Shown: positions 1-9,269, numbered from the stretch's first letter. The stretch is DNA of 55,008 nucleotides from CAYXVF01 sp964468125 (GCA_964468125.1 CAYXVF010000035.1:1-55008), one strand, 5' to 3'. Notes: generated from the sequence alone by a model not told the origin. A program made the numbers and translations.

Positions 1-385
1 CCGTACTTCACTGCCGATTCCGAACGCACGCCGAGGCAAAACCAATTGGGCATGGTTGTGTGCAACATTCGGCGAGAGGCTCGGCGCCCCAGAGCGCTTG
101 CCCCACCCCGGGGCGCCGAGTCCGGCAAACAAAGGACGAACGCGATGGGCGTGGAGTGCGCACCACCGTCGCCACGAGAGCTCCTGCCATACGCTCCAGG
201 AGGCGGAGCGCTATCAACCGCCTCCTTCGCCGCAGGACCGGCGGGAGGCATCGATTGATGTCGAGCTCGGGCAGATCGTCCTAGACCCTGAGCCGATGCG
301 CAACGAAACTCGACCCGCACCAGCGAGCCTGATTCATCATCGGCGCGCCGAGCGAGCCGGTCACAAGGGAAGCGAAAAGCAGGAT
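1..385. other. stretch without a supported gene
   Basis: I see no convincing coding region here. The short open frames overlap one another and none shows a recognisable motif or a good ribosome binding site. The stretch lies downstream of the minus-strand amidase. The only clear structure is an 11-bp inverted repeat, listed separately. The left end of the window may cut a gene lying further left. Confidence 0.5.
80..120. repeat. 11-bp perfect inverted repeat
   Basis: The arms CTCGGCGCCCC (80-90) and GGGGCGCCGAG (110-120) are perfectly complementary around a 19-nt loop. There is no T-run on either side, so it is not a canonical intrinsic terminator. It could be a protein-binding palindrome, a stem in a transcript, or a chance GC-rich structure. 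Confidence 0.5.
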
Positions 386-946
386 TTAGCTCAGGTCGGC
401 GTCACTCCAGACGAAGCGCAAGGCTGGTCCATTGGCGCGTGCGTGTTTCACCCGCTCACGCAGAGCATCCATCGATAAGGCCGGGCCTGGACACTGTTTG
501 TCCGGATCATGGCTCCCACCGGAGATTTCATCGTGCCCGAGAATCGCGCTCACATCGAGCTCGAGGGTCTGGCAGAGCGATGCACACACAGTGACGAGCG
601 CGTCGAGCTGTTCGGGGCCCGGTTTCGAGCGACGAAAATCCCCGATGCACCCGATCCCGATCCCGGTCACGTTCGCGATCCTCGCGTGCGGCGTAACCCG
701 GTCGAAGGGCACGACCTGCTCGATAGTCCCGTCTTTGGCGATCAAAACGGGATAGGGTATTGCGCCGCCGGTGGCGGACCGTCCGAGCGGATGCTCGAGA
801 AAAAAGCGTGCAGTGTCAGCCGCGGTGTCCGCGAAAGAAGAGTCCTCCTGGGAGACTTCGATGCGATGCACCACGATTCGGTCGATCGCATCGATCGACC
901 GGTGCGCGAGTGCCTCCCACGACGCAACCCGTATGAACTCCACCAT
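386..946 (-). CDS. N-acetylmuramoyl-L-alanine amidase (amidase_2/PGRP fold)
   Basis: A 186-aa protein that should cleave the bond between MurNAc and the stem peptide of peptidoglycan. The amidase_2/PGRP zinc ligands are visible as H27 (IVVHRIEVS), H138 (ILGHDE) and C152 (DPDKQCPG), with the central GIGIGCIGDF strand between them. A Cys as third ligand is the PGRP form rather than the AmpD form. No signal peptide is visible, so either it acts in the cytoplasm on recycled muropeptides or export is non-classical. An AAGGAG lies very close to the ATG at 946; it would be better spaced for the following GTG codon. Confidence 0.82.
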   Translation of the reverse strand: MVEFIRVASWEALAHRSIDAIDRIVVHRIEVSQEDSSFADTAADTARFFLEHPLGRSATGGAIPYPVLIAKDGTIEQVVPFDRVTPHARIANVTGIGIGCIGDFRRSKPGPEQLDALVTVCASLCQTLELDVSAILGHDEISGGSHDPDKQCPGPALSMDALRERVKHARANGPALRFVWSDADLS

Positions 947-1040
947 GCTCCTTCTCTAGCTGCCCTGCCCTTCAGGGTCAAAAACTTGCGCGATCGATCG
1001 GAGCGGGTAGTGTCGGCGTCACATAGGAGGAACGAAAACA

Positions 1041-1349
1041 ATGAGCTACGAAGGTCCTGAACGTCGCGTCCACAACGTATTCGTCACCGCGAACAGCGAA
1101 TACCACGTCCGCAGCGGTGTCTGCGTCGCGGTGCGCAGCCTGCGCCACGGCGACCTGACCCGTGAGCATCCGGCGGTGGGAAGTCGGCTGCTCGGCGGGA
1201 TCGGCTACGGCGAGAAGCGTGGCTATAGTGCGCACTATGGCACGCCCAGCAAAGGCGAGAAGATCTGCTTCTCAAACGACCTGCTGACGAGCCCGGTCAA
1301 CTCCGTGCGTCGCCCGCCGCTCGAAGTGGTCGCCCTCTACGACGAGTGA
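1041..1349 (+). CDS. small conserved-looking protein, unknown function
   Basis: A 102-aa soluble protein I cannot assign to a family. It begins MSYEGPERRVHNVFVT and has a charged central stretch with several Gly residues, with no membrane segment or signal peptide. The start is well supported: a strong AGGAGG Shine-Dalgarno at 1025-1030 lies about 10 nt upstream of the ATG. It is divergent from the amidase gene and converges on the MATE transporter with a 2-bp gap. Codon use looks normal for the window. Function unknown. Confidence 0.7.
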   Translation: MSYEGPERRVHNVFVTANSEYHVRSGVCVAVRSLRHGDLTREHPAVGSRLLGGIGYGEKRGYSAHYGTPSKGEKICFSNDLLTSPVNSVRRPPLEVVALYDE

Positions 1350-1351
1350 GG

Positions 1352-2755
1352 TCAATCGTCGCTGAGCTCGCCGACGACAGAGCGTATTTCTCGCGCCGTG
1401 ACCGCTAAAAACTTCCAGGCGAGAGCGAGCGCGACGAACGTGAGGCCGCTCGTCAGTCCCCACCACAGACCCACGGCCCCCCAACCGGCGCCAAAGGCGA
1501 GCACCAAGCCTACGGGGATACCGACCAGCCAGTGGCCGACGAGATTGCTCGCGAGTGAAAAGCGCGTATTTCCCGCGCCTCGCAGCGCCCCGGCGGCGAC
1601 CGCCTGTAGACCATCGACGAGCTGAAACACCGCAGCGATGATCATAAGGGTCGTCGCAAGCGGTACGACTTCGTCGCGGTCGATCATGAAGCGTGACAGC
1701 GGCTCGCCCGCAAACACCATGATCGTCGCGGACACCATCATCACCATCATCGCGAGTGCCATCGTCGCGAGGCCAGCTCGACGCGCGCCCCGTGCATCCC
1801 CGGCGCCCACCGCACGACCGACGAGGACCGCCGCGGCGGCGCCGATCCCAACGCAGATGGAAAACGAGAGGCTCGCATAGATGAGAGCCACTTGGTGGGC
1901 GGCCGCCACATCTGCGCCCATGCGCCCCATTAACACGCCGGTGAGTGAAAAGATGAAGACCTCGGCAAAGAGCTGGAGGCCCACGGGCGTACCGACGCTC
2001 ATGATGCGGCGCGTGAGGTCGCCGTCGATGCGTCGAAAGGAACGGGGGCCGTCGGGAACCTCCACGTAGCGCACCGCCCAGGCGAGGACCGCCGCCTGCG
2101 CAAGGGTGGCGACCGTGCTCGCGAGCCCCACCCCAAAGGCGCCAAGCCGAGGAAGACCGAGGGCCGGCAACCCGACCGCGAGCAAAGCGTCATCGCCGAA
2201 GAGCACAAGCACGTCCGCCACGACATTGAATAGATTTGCGACCACCGTAGAGATCACGATCGGTCGCGTGAGATGGGCTGACTGGAGGTAAGAGCGGCTG
2301 GCGGTCATCGTCAGCCAGGGCAGGATCGAGACGGATCGTGCATCTATGTAGTCCGCAACCCCAGGAGCGAGCTCGGGGACCACGCCGATCGCAGGCAGCG
2401 ATGACGAAACCGCGAACATCACCAGGACGAGCGGCAGGCTCAGCGCTGTTGCGAGGTAGACGCCCTGCCACAGAGCCCGCCGACCCGCGCGCAGGCGACC
2501 GCTGCCCATCGCCTGCGACGCGACCGCATCGAGCCCCATCATCAGCCCCATGCCCAAAACGGAGGCGCCAAAGTAGACGGAATTGCCGATGGAGATCGCT
2601 CCGAGGGTCGCGGCATCGACCTTCCCGGCCAGAAACGTGTCGACGAAGCCGAGGAAGTGGTGGCCTACTTGACTGAGCGCGAGCGGCAAGGCAAGGCGCG
2701 TGGCAGCGTGAAGCTCAGTGCTCCAGTATCTGGGTGAATCGCTCCGTTTCTCCAT
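1352..2755 (-). CDS. MATE family efflux transporter
   Basis: A 467-aa inner-membrane exporter of the multidrug and toxic compound extrusion family, which expels organic cations or drugs in exchange for Na+ or H+. The chain has about twelve hydrophobic segments in two homologous halves. Typical features are the N-terminal LPLALSQVGHHFLGFVDTF helix and the second-half AAAHQVALIYASLSF motif. I chose the ATG at 2755 (MEKRSDSPRY): a longer frame exists, but it would overlap the divergent Hsp33 gene and has no homology-like sequence. Substrate cannot be told from the sequence. Confidence 0.92.
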   Translation of the reverse strand: MEKRSDSPRYWSTELHAATRLALPLALSQVGHHFLGFVDTFLAGKVDAATLGAISIGNSVYFGASVLGMGLMMGLDAVASQAMGSGRLRAGRRALWQGVYLATALSLPLVLVMFAVSSSLPAIGVVPELAPGVADYIDARSVSILPWLTMTASRSYLQSAHLTRPIVISTVVANLFNVVADVLVLFGDDALLAVGLPALGLPRLGAFGVGLASTVATLAQAAVLAWAVRYVEVPDGPRSFRRIDGDLTRRIMSVGTPVGLQLFAEVFIFSLTGVLMGRMGADVAAAHQVALIYASLSFSICVGIGAAAAVLVGRAVGAGDARGARRAGLATMALAMMVMMVSATIMVFAGEPLSRFMIDRDEVVPLATTLMIIAAVFQLVDGLQAVAAGALRGAGNTRFSLASNLVGHWLVGIPVGLVLAFGAGWGAVGLWWGLTSGLTFVALALAWKFLAVTAREIRSVVGELSDD

Positions 2756-2795
2756 CGGTTTGCGGGGCCTGCGATTGGAACCTAACGTGATTGAG

Positions 2796-3683
2796 ATGAA
2801 AGACTCATTCCGTGCCGGCGTGGTCCGCCGCTTCAACATCACGGTGGGCGTCGCCGTGACCACCGAAACCTGCCGCGAAGCTCAACGGATTCACGACGCC
2901 TCCGAGCTTGCCACGATCGCAATCGGGCGCCTGCTCTCCGCCGCGACCTTGGCCACCTTTTCCCAGAGCCGCAAGGGGCAACTCAGCCTGCAGGTGGTGG
3001 GCTCAGGCGTGCTCGGAAACCTGTTCACGGACGTGACCGAGGAGGGCCGGATTCGAACGATGATCAAGAACCCTCAGGTCAGTCTCCCGCGGCTCCCCGG
3101 AGAGCTCGCCAAGGGACGGCGGAGTCTTGCCCACGCGTTTCGCGAGGGCCAGCTCGGCGTGATCTGGCAACCGATGGACCGTCCCTTCAGTCAGTCGACG
3201 ACCTCGCTGGTCAGCGGCGAGCTCGACCGAGACGTCGAGCATTTTCTCGCAACCTCTGAGCAGGTGCGCACCGCCCTCGCGGCCGATCTCCGCATGGACG
3301 ACGCCGGCGCGATTCACAACGCCGGAGGGGTGCTGCTTCAGGCAATGCCCGACGCAGACCTCGACGCCTTCGCCAAGCTCAGCGACGAAGTGCGCTCCTA
3401 TGCTGAACGAGACGGGCTCGCCGTCGACCTCGAGGGCCTCGCGAAGAAGCTCGGTGAATCGATCGAGCCGGTGGGCGAGCCCATCCCGTTGCGCTGGCAG
3501 TGCCGGTGCAGCTTTGAGCGCGTCCTCGGAGGTTTGGCGATGCTCGGAGTCGAGGACCTCGCCGACATGGTGCAAAAGAAAGAAACCGCGGAGGTCTCCT
3601 GCGAGTTCTGCGGCGCCGAGTACCGGGTTCCGCCGTCCGACGTTCGCTCTGTGTATGAGCAAAAAGTAAGACCAGGGAACTAG
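2796..3683 (+). CDS. hslO: Hsp33 redox-regulated chaperone HslO
   Basis: A 295-aa cytosolic holdase chaperone activated by oxidation. The N-terminal Hsp33 fold is followed by a C-terminal zinc switch: C236-R-C238 (WQCRCSFER) and C269-E-F-C272 (SCEFCGAEY), the CxC...CxxC arrangement of the family. Oxidative release of zinc unfolds the linker and exposes the client-binding surface. The start ATG at 2796 (MKDSFRAGVV) is preferred over an upstream in-frame codon, which would lie inside the divergent MATE gene. The length fits the family. It converges on the lipoprotein gene downstream with a 4-bp gap. Confidence 0.93.
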   Translation: MKDSFRAGVVRRFNITVGVAVTTETCREAQRIHDASELATIAIGRLLSAATLATFSQSRKGQLSLQVVGSGVLGNLFTDVTEEGRIRTMIKNPQVSLPRLPGELAKGRRSLAHAFREGQLGVIWQPMDRPFSQSTTSLVSGELDRDVEHFLATSEQVRTALAADLRMDDAGAIHNAGGVLLQAMPDADLDAFAKLSDEVRSYAERDGLAVDLEGLAKKLGESIEPVGEPIPLRWQCRCSFERVLGGLAMLGVEDLADMVQKKETAEVSCEFCGAEYRVPPSDVRSVYEQKVRPGN

Positions 3684-3687
3684 CCGG

Positions 3688-5046
3688 CTAAAACGGACGC
3701 GTCTCCGCCTGCCTGTAGCGCTGCACCTCGTCGTTCATCGCGCGATAGGAATAAGACAACCACTCAACGCTCCGGGCCACGCGAGAAATGCGCACCTCGT
3801 CGATGTCGCCCTCGAACTCGCGAGTGAGCTCCGGGTTCGCGCCGATCAAGAGCTCGGGCTCGATCGCGTTGAGCTCACCGCTCGCTTCACGTTCTTCCAC
3901 GAGAGCGCCGTCCCAGAAGAGCGCCACCCGCGCACCGTCGTAGCGAAGAGCCACGTGATTCCAACCGTCGCGGGTCCCGAGACGAGTGCTCACGCTGACA
4001 GGCCCGTCCCTGGTACGCAGGCGCCCTCCCCAGCCCTGCAGTACGACATCCCACCAGATCTGCCAGAAACGTCCTTCATCGTCACCCTCGGCCTCGCCTC
4101 CGACGCCGATGATGTGGGGAAAGAGATTCGGAAAACCCCGCGGTCGTGCCCAGGCCTCGAGGGTGATCGCCTCGGTCACGGGCTCGAGGGCTGAAAGATC
4201 GACAACGATTCGATCGTCCTCCCCGTCGAAGCGCTGCGCGCCTCCGAGGCGTCCGTCCACCGCTTCGTTGCCCTCCTGCTCGCCGTCGAGGCCGCTCGGA
4301 CTCGAATCGAAGTGCAGCGCCTCTGTCGATTCATCGTCGGCGGATTCTCCGAGGTGCCAAACCCCGACATACGCCTCGCTCCAGGCGTTGGCGCGCGACG
4401 CGGCGTCGGTGCAATCGTAGTACAACCAGATGCGTGTGCTGTCGCCAGCGTCGAGTCGAACGAGGCGCACCCAGATGACCGATTGGCCCGCGCTATCCCA
4501 TCGCTCGATCTCGTGGGCGAGTAACTCCCTCTCGCTGAAAAAGCGCACGTGCTCGGACGAGGCGAGCGCATAATCAATCCGCGATGGGTCGAGCAGCACT
4601 GGCACGTTGAGGTCGCTGAGTGGTACTTCCGGATCCGCGAGATCGATTGACGAGCGGCGTCCGCACTCCGGCGCATGCCATTCGCTGCCGACCTGAAGCG
4701 CTGAGCGCAACACCCGAGTTTGGCCGTCCGGGTCGCGGACCTCGATGTCGTAGCGGCCCGGTGCAAGAGCCTCGGCGGGAAGCGTCGCACGCAGACGCCT
4801 CCCATCCATGAGCGCGACCTCCTCGAGCTCGACGGCTCCCGCCCGCACCCCGTAGGAGCCGAGTCGTGGTTCCTCGCCGCGGTAGCTGACGGTGACCGGA
4901 ACCGGGAAGCTACCGTCGAGCTCGAGCACGGAGGCGACCTCGGCCTCGACGACTTCGGGCGTCACGGAGAGGAGCTCAAACTCCGGCGTCGTCACCTTCG
5001 TGCAGGAGACGAAGAGCAGAAGGCATGAGAGGAGAACAGCTCTCAT
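3688..5046 (-). CDS. lipoprotein with DUF2341 and LamG/concanavalin-like domains
   Basis: A 452-aa exported lipoprotein. The N-terminus MRAVLLSCLLLFVSC has a lipobox with the acylated Cys at position 15. An Ig-like/IPT-type stretch follows, then a DUF2341 region (with RIWLYYDC). A C-terminal LamG jelly roll ends near FEGDIDEVRISRVARS, the classic LamG closing strand (residues about 225-435). LamG domains commonly bind glycans or act in adhesion. It lies 21 bp downstream of the DUF4442 gene and is probably the third gene of the hemF operon, though no functional link to heme is obvious. The specific role is not known. Confidence 0.85.
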   Translation of the reverse strand: MRAVLLSCLLLFVSCTKVTTPEFELLSVTPEVVEAEVASVLELDGSFPVPVTVSYRGEEPRLGSYGVRAGAVELEEVALMDGRRLRATLPAEALAPGRYDIEVRDPDGQTRVLRSALQVGSEWHAPECGRRSSIDLADPEVPLSDLNVPVLLDPSRIDYALASSEHVRFFSERELLAHEIERWDSAGQSVIWVRLVRLDAGDSTRIWLYYDCTDAASRANAWSEAYVGVWHLGESADDESTEALHFDSSPSGLDGEQEGNEAVDGRLGGAQRFDGEDDRIVVDLSALEPVTEAITLEAWARPRGFPNLFPHIIGVGGEAEGDDEGRFWQIWWDVVLQGWGGRLRTRDGPVSVSTRLGTRDGWNHVALRYDGARVALFWDGALVEEREASGELNAIEPELLIGANPELTREFEGDIDEVRISRVARSVEWLSYSYRAMNDEVQRYRQAETRPF

Positions 5047-5067
5047 CGCCCCTATCGTAGCCGCGAC

Positions 5068-5622
5068 TCAGCGCGGCGTCCGAAGAGATCTGCAAGAAAA
5101 TGTCACGTCGAAGGTCACCGACGGGTCGGTGTGGGGCTCGCCGTCCTGATAGCAGTAGACGCGGGCGAGACGATTGACCTGGGCGTCCGTACGCTGAGCC
5201 TCGCGCACGGCCTCGCGGATCACCGCGCCCTCACTGCACACAAAGACGCCGTCGCGCTCTACTCGGCGGTGCACTTTCATGTCCACACCCTTGACCCCGA
5301 GCTCGACCCGGGTGTCTGCGCTCCGGAGCGTACGCATGTCGATCAGGCCAACCGCGAGCTCCGCGCCGACGGTCATGGCCCCCGCATAGAGCGCGCCGCC
5401 CTGATCGCGCGTTCGAAACGTATGAGGAATACGAACCACCGCCCGTTCCAGGGTCAGCTCTTCCACCCGCGGCCCAACGAAGAACACCATCGGCACCCGC
5501 GTCAGCCCATAGCCGTGCAGCGCCAGCGTTTCGCGTGCCTTGGTGGGCATGCGCTCGACCGCGTCGTTGAATGCCGAGCGTCCCGCGAATCGAATTCTCT
5601 CTACCGCCTCGCTGACCGCCAT
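5068..5622 (-). CDS. DUF4442 hotdog-fold protein (thioesterase-like)
   Basis: A 184-aa cytosolic protein with the hotdog-fold pattern of the DUF4442/PaaI thioesterase-like group. The sequence RTRDQGGALYAGAMTVGAELAVG marks the central hot-dog helix, and two antiparallel strands rich in Val follow (VELGVKGVDMKVHRRVERDG). Acyl-CoA or acyl-carrier thioester hydrolysis is the usual inference, but no substrate is known. A GGAG Shine-Dalgarno sits 7-8 nt before the ATG at 5622. It starts 12 bp after the hemF stop and so is likely cotranscribed with hemF. Confidence 0.82.
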   Translation of the reverse strand: MAVSEAVERIRFAGRSAFNDAVERMPTKARETLALHGYGLTRVPMVFFVGPRVEELTLERAVVRIPHTFRTRDQGGALYAGAMTVGAELAVGLIDMRTLRSADTRVELGVKGVDMKVHRRVERDGVFVCSEGAVIREAVREAQRTDAQVNRLARVYCYQDGEPHTDPSVTFDVTFSCRSLRTPR

Positions 5623-5634
5623 GTCGCTTCTCCT

Positions 5635-6564
5635 TCAGGAGGTAGAAGCGATCCAATCCCTCGGATTCTTGAGTACTTCGGCTATTTTCGCCTCTTCGGA
5701 GCCGGGCTCCGGCTGCACGTCGTACTCCCAACGTGCATGGAGCGGGAGCGACATCAAGATGCTCTCGATGCGACCGCCGGTGCGCAGGCCAAAGGTGGTG
5801 CCCCGATCGTAGACCAGGTTGAATTCGACGTAGCGCCCGCGCCGCAACATGCGCCAGCGCTCCTGCGCTTCGGTATACTCCGCGTCTTTCCGCTTCTCCA
5901 CCAGCGGTACGTAGGCGGGAACGAAGGCCTCGGCGCACTCCTTCGAGAACGCAAAGAGCGTGCCTGGGTCTCGATCGTGGAGGTCGTCGAAGAAGATCCC
6001 GCCGACGCCGCGGCATTCCTCCCGATGCGGAATATAGAAGTATTCGTCGCACCACTTTTTGAAGCGTGGATAGAACTCAGGGTCGTGACGGTCGCAGGCC
6101 TCTTTGTGAACGCGGTGAAAGTGCCGTGCATCTTCCTCGAAAAGGTAGCTCGGGGTGAGGTCGGCCCCACCACCGAACCACCAGGACCCGTCCTTTGAGC
6201 CGTCGCCCCGCTCGAAATAGCGATAGTTGCAGTGCGCGGTCGGGGCCATCGGGTTGCGAGGATGAATGACTACCGAAACACCGGTGGCAAAGAAGTCGAG
6301 GTCCGCGTCGCCGAGGCTCTTTCCGCCGCCCATCTTGCTGGCCGCTTCCTGCGAGAGCGTACCGTACACGACGGACACGTTGACCCCGGCTTTCTCGAAG
6401 ACGTTGCCGTCCTGAAGCACGCGGCTGGTCCCTCCGCCCCCGCCCTCGCGCTCCCAGCTCTCCTCGCGGAAGGAGGTGCCGTCCACCTCAGCGACCGCAT
6501 TGCAGATCTGGTCTTGCACCGAGCGGACCATCCGCTCCATCTTTTCACGCATTTCGAGGCTCAT
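5635..6564 (-). CDS. hemF: oxygen-dependent coproporphyrinogen III oxidase
   Basis: A 309-aa cytosolic enzyme that decarboxylates and oxidises two propionates of coproporphyrinogen III to vinyl groups, using O2, in heme synthesis. Family marks are NPMAPTAHCNYRYFE, the GGGADLTPSYLFEED stretch and the ECRGVGGIFFDDL signature. The C-terminus ends KNPRDWIAST, typical of HemF. The start at 6564 (MSLEMREKMERMVRSVQD) fits the usual length of about 300 aa; a longer in-frame extension would enter the hemE start region. It is divergent from hemE across a 96-bp intergenic region. An O2-dependent enzyme fits an aerobe, although the window also carries an anaerobic ribonucleotide reductase. Confidence 0.96.
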   Translation of the reverse strand: MSLEMREKMERMVRSVQDQICNAVAEVDGTSFREESWEREGGGGGTSRVLQDGNVFEKAGVNVSVVYGTLSQEAASKMGGGKSLGDADLDFFATGVSVVIHPRNPMAPTAHCNYRYFERGDGSKDGSWWFGGGADLTPSYLFEEDARHFHRVHKEACDRHDPEFYPRFKKWCDEYFYIPHREECRGVGGIFFDDLHDRDPGTLFAFSKECAEAFVPAYVPLVEKRKDAEYTEAQERWRMLRRGRYVEFNLVYDRGTTFGLRTGGRIESILMSLPLHARWEYDVQPEPGSEEAKIAEVLKNPRDWIASTS

Positions 6565-6660
6565 AGGGCTCCCATAGTTCAGCGCTCGCTGAGATGCGAG
6601 TGGTCGCGTTTGACCGAAGTCGTTTGATTCACCCCGAGCGGCCGGACTAGTTTCCGTCCC

Positions 6661-7695
6661 ATGACAGCCATCAACGATTCCCTGTTTCTCCGCGCTTGCC
6701 GACGCCAACCCACCGAACGCCCGCCCGCATGGATGATGCGCCAAGCGGGCCGCTACATGCAGGAGTACCAGGAGGTCCGGGCCGAAGCGGGAGGCTTTCT
6801 CGAGCTGTGCCTGAATCCCCCTCTCGCCGCGAAGGCGACCCTCGATGCCCAGCGCATTCTCCAGACGGACGCAGCGATCATCTTCAGTGACATCACTTTG
6901 CCCGGCCAGGCGATGGGGCTTTCTCTGAGCTTCTCGCCAGGTCCGGTCTACGACGACCCCATCCGCACGATGGCGGACGTGGAGGCGCTGAAAAATGTCG
7001 ATCCCGACCGCGACCTGTCGCCGGTGATGGAGGCGATTCGCCTCACGCGCGCAGGGCTCCCGGACGACGTGTCACTGATTGGTTTCTGCGGCGCACCGTT
7101 TACCCTCGCCGGCTACATGATCGAAGGAAAGCCGGGAAAGAACTGGGTCGAGATGAAGCGCTTGCTCTATGGGTCGCGTGACGTGTTCGACGCGCTGATC
7201 GACCGAGTGGTCGAGACCGTGATCGCCCATGCGCGGGCTCAGCTCGCCGCTGGGTGTGACACGGTGCAGCTCTTCGACAGCAACGCGGGCGAGCTCGCCC
7301 CGGAGGAGCTGCGCGAGGTGGCCTTCGAGTCGACGCGGCGCTGCATCGAAGGGATCCGTGATCTCGGCGCACCGATCATCTACTTCCCCCGCGGCGCTGG
7401 TGCGCACCTCGAAACCGCGGCGGAAGTAGGCTGCGACGTATTGGCCGTCGATTGGACCGTGGACCTGCGCGACGTCACCGCACGTTTGGGTGACCGGGTC
7501 GCTCTGATGGGCAACCTCGATCCAACGGCACTCCTCGCGGATGAAACATCGGTGCGTGCACGCACGAAGGCCACGCTCGAAAAAGCGCGGGGCGCGAAGG
7601 GCTACATCTTCAATCTGGGGCACGGCATCCTCCCGCCGACCCCCGTGCCGAACGCCAAAGCGGTGATCGAGACCGTCCGCACCTTTCGGCGGTGA
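6661..7695 (+). CDS. hemE: uroporphyrinogen decarboxylase
   Basis: A 344-aa cytosolic enzyme that removes four carboxyl groups from uroporphyrinogen III to give coproporphyrinogen III, the step just before HemF. The UroD signatures are present: PPAWMMRQAGRYM at residues 21-33, and GFCGAPFTLAGYMIEG in the middle. The catalytic Asp lies in the segment IIFSDITLP. Length is normal for the family. It is divergent from hemF, so the two consecutive heme steps share one intergenic region. The PEGA protein gene follows after a single base. Confidence 0.97.
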   Translation: MTAINDSLFLRACRRQPTERPPAWMMRQAGRYMQEYQEVRAEAGGFLELCLNPPLAAKATLDAQRILQTDAAIIFSDITLPGQAMGLSLSFSPGPVYDDPIRTMADVEALKNVDPDRDLSPVMEAIRLTRAGLPDDVSLIGFCGAPFTLAGYMIEGKPGKNWVEMKRLLYGSRDVFDALIDRVVETVIAHARAQLAAGCDTVQLFDSNAGELAPEELREVAFESTRRCIEGIRDLGAPIIYFPRGAGAHLETAAEVGCDVLAVDWTVDLRDVTARLGDRVALMGNLDPTALLADETSVRARTKATLEKARGAKGYIFNLGHGILPPTPVPNAKAVIETVRTFRR

Positions 7696-7696
7696 C

Positions 7697-8269
7697 GTGA
7701 GCAAAGGGGAAGACGAACCCGACGGGGGGCCCGGTTCGCCGGAGGAAAGGCCCGCGAAGGAGTCGCTGGAGCAGACCCCGAGAATTCGCAAGCAGATCCC
7801 CCTGGACGTCCTCGACCTGCAGGCCAAAACGTCTAGGGCCGACCGAGTTCTGCGCATTCAGCGTTGGGTTCGCATGGGCTTCATCGCCCTCATCGGGATC
7901 GGAGCGCTCCTCTGGTATCTCGACACCCGGGAGCAGCGGCAAATCCCCCCGGCGAGGCGGCCAGCCGTTGAGCGCGTCGATCGAGAGGTCCTCCGGCAAA
8001 GCACCGGCGCTGGCGCTCGCGTCCGACCGATGCTCGGCGAGACCAAATCGATGATGCTCGTGGTACGCAGCGAGCCACCCGGCGCTGTCCTGACCGTCGA
8101 CGGGGTCGAACGGGGCGAAACCCCTGCGGGGCTCGACACACGCTGCGAGAAGGGCCGGCCGGTGATCCTCGAGCTCGAGGCTAAGGGCTTTCGGCGCTGG
8201 CGACGGGAAATTCCCTGCCAGCCCGGACTCGAGCTCACCTTTGAGCCGAAGCTCAGCCCGCGGCGCTGA
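7697..8269 (+). CDS. membrane-anchored PEGA-domain protein
   Basis: A 190-aa protein with a cytoplasmic acidic/charged N-terminus (residues 1-52), one membrane segment (about 55-75, MGFIALIGIGALLWYL) and an extracytoplasmic PEGA repeat. The PEGA sequence is about residues 115-175: SEPPGAVLTVDGVERGETP with the matching AKGFRRW strand. PEGA domains are small beta-sandwiches found on surface proteins and S-layer-like proteins. The start is GTG at 7697, one base after the hemE stop, so it is probably cotranscribed. Its 3' end overlaps the convergent acyltransferase gene by 17 bp. Confidence 0.8.
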   Translation: MSKGEDEPDGGPGSPEERPAKESLEQTPRIRKQIPLDVLDLQAKTSRADRVLRIQRWVRMGFIALIGIGALLWYLDTREQRQIPPARRPAVERVDREVLRQSTGAGARVRPMLGETKSMMLVVRSEPPGAVLTVDGVERGETPAGLDTRCEKGRPVILELEAKGFRRWRREIPCQPGLELTFEPKLSPRR

Positions 8270-9209
8270 GGCGTTGGCGACGGGCCCGGTGGGCCGCTTC
8301 GAGCTCTTCCGTGAGCTCGAAGCCGGTCGGATCATCTTCGACCTTCCAGCGCTTGTGAAGCCACAACCATTGGTCCGGGTAGCGGCGAATGACCCCTTCG
8401 AGCCATCGATTCAGCTTGTCCGTATTGTGCCGAAGATTCGCCTTGCGATCCTCGTAGGGCTCTTCGAGTGCCATCGGCGGATCGACCTCCCAGACGTGCC
8501 GCGGCGAGAGGCCCTCCCGGTGAATGTGCGAGGTGATGAGCGTCGCCCCTGTGCGGAGTGCGAAAAGTGCTGGCGCGGGGGTCGTGGAGGCGAGCATACC
8601 GAAAAACTCGGTGGCCATGCCACGATGGGGCGGCATGTGCTGGTCGATCACGAACGCCACGACCATTCCCTTCCGCAATGCACGAATGATCTCGCGCTCT
8701 GAACCCTTAGGGAGGATGGGCAAGATCCCCGCAGCCCTGCGCTGACCGAAGAAGAAATCGTGCCCGGGCTTCCAGTGAATGTCTTTATAGATGATCGCGA
8801 GCGGCATCCCCCGGTAGGCTTGACTGACACCGAGCAAGTCGAAGTTACCCACGTGTGCGGTGACGGCGACCACTCCCTTCCCCCGATCGATCGCGGCCTG
8901 CATGTGCTCGTAGCCTCGACGTTCAACGAGGCGCTCGCTCTCGCGTTCGTTCGTAAGGGGAAAGCGCAGGGCCTCGACACCGAAGAGCGCCTGCTGCTGC
9001 AGACAACGGCGGATCACCCTTCGTCGCTCCTTGCGGCCGAGCTCCTGGCCGAGTGCGCGCTCGATGTTGCGCAAGGCCACCGACCGGCGAAAAGGCAGGA
9101 GATGAAACCATAGCCAGCCAACTGTCCGACCGAGGGCAAAGGCCCAGCGTTCGGGCAGCAGACAGAAGAGCTTGCTCAAAAAAGGCAACACGCTGCCGAC
9201 CTCTGCCAA
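8253..9209 (-). CDS. LpxL/HtrB-type lysophospholipid/lipid A acyltransferase
   Basis: A 318-aa inner-membrane acyltransferase of the LpxL/LpxM family, which adds a secondary acyl chain to lipid A or a related lipid. The catalytic HX4D is visible as H119-V-G-N-F-D124 (TAHVGNFDLLG), followed by the substrate-binding blocks DQHMPPHRG and FALRTGATLI. The C-terminal RRYPDQWLWLHKRWK is a family hallmark. The N-terminal hydrophobic helix provides the membrane anchor. The first usable start is a TTG at 9209; a GTG at 9191 with a GAGG about 8 nt upstream may be the true start. Confidence 0.9.
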   Translation of the reverse strand: MAEVGSVLPFLSKLFCLLPERWAFALGRTVGWLWFHLLPFRRSVALRNIERALGQELGRKERRRVIRRCLQQQALFGVEALRFPLTNERESERLVERRGYEHMQAAIDRGKGVVAVTAHVGNFDLLGVSQAYRGMPLAIIYKDIHWKPGHDFFFGQRRAAGILPILPKGSEREIIRALRKGMVVAFVIDQHMPPHRGMATEFFGMLASTTPAPALFALRTGATLITSHIHREGLSPRHVWEVDPPMALEEPYEDRKANLRHNTDKLNRWLEGVIRRYPDQWLWLHKRWKVEDDPTGFELTEELEAAHRARRQRLSAAG

Positions 9210-9269
9210 AAGGACCGTTACGACACAAATCCCCTACTCCGGGGGCGCGGATGATCCGTCAACCTCCCT

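Noticed and set aside
5131..6198. 355-codon plus-strand frame opposite hemF and the DUF4442 gene
   Set aside because: It is antisense to two clearly recognisable proteins and has no motif of its own.
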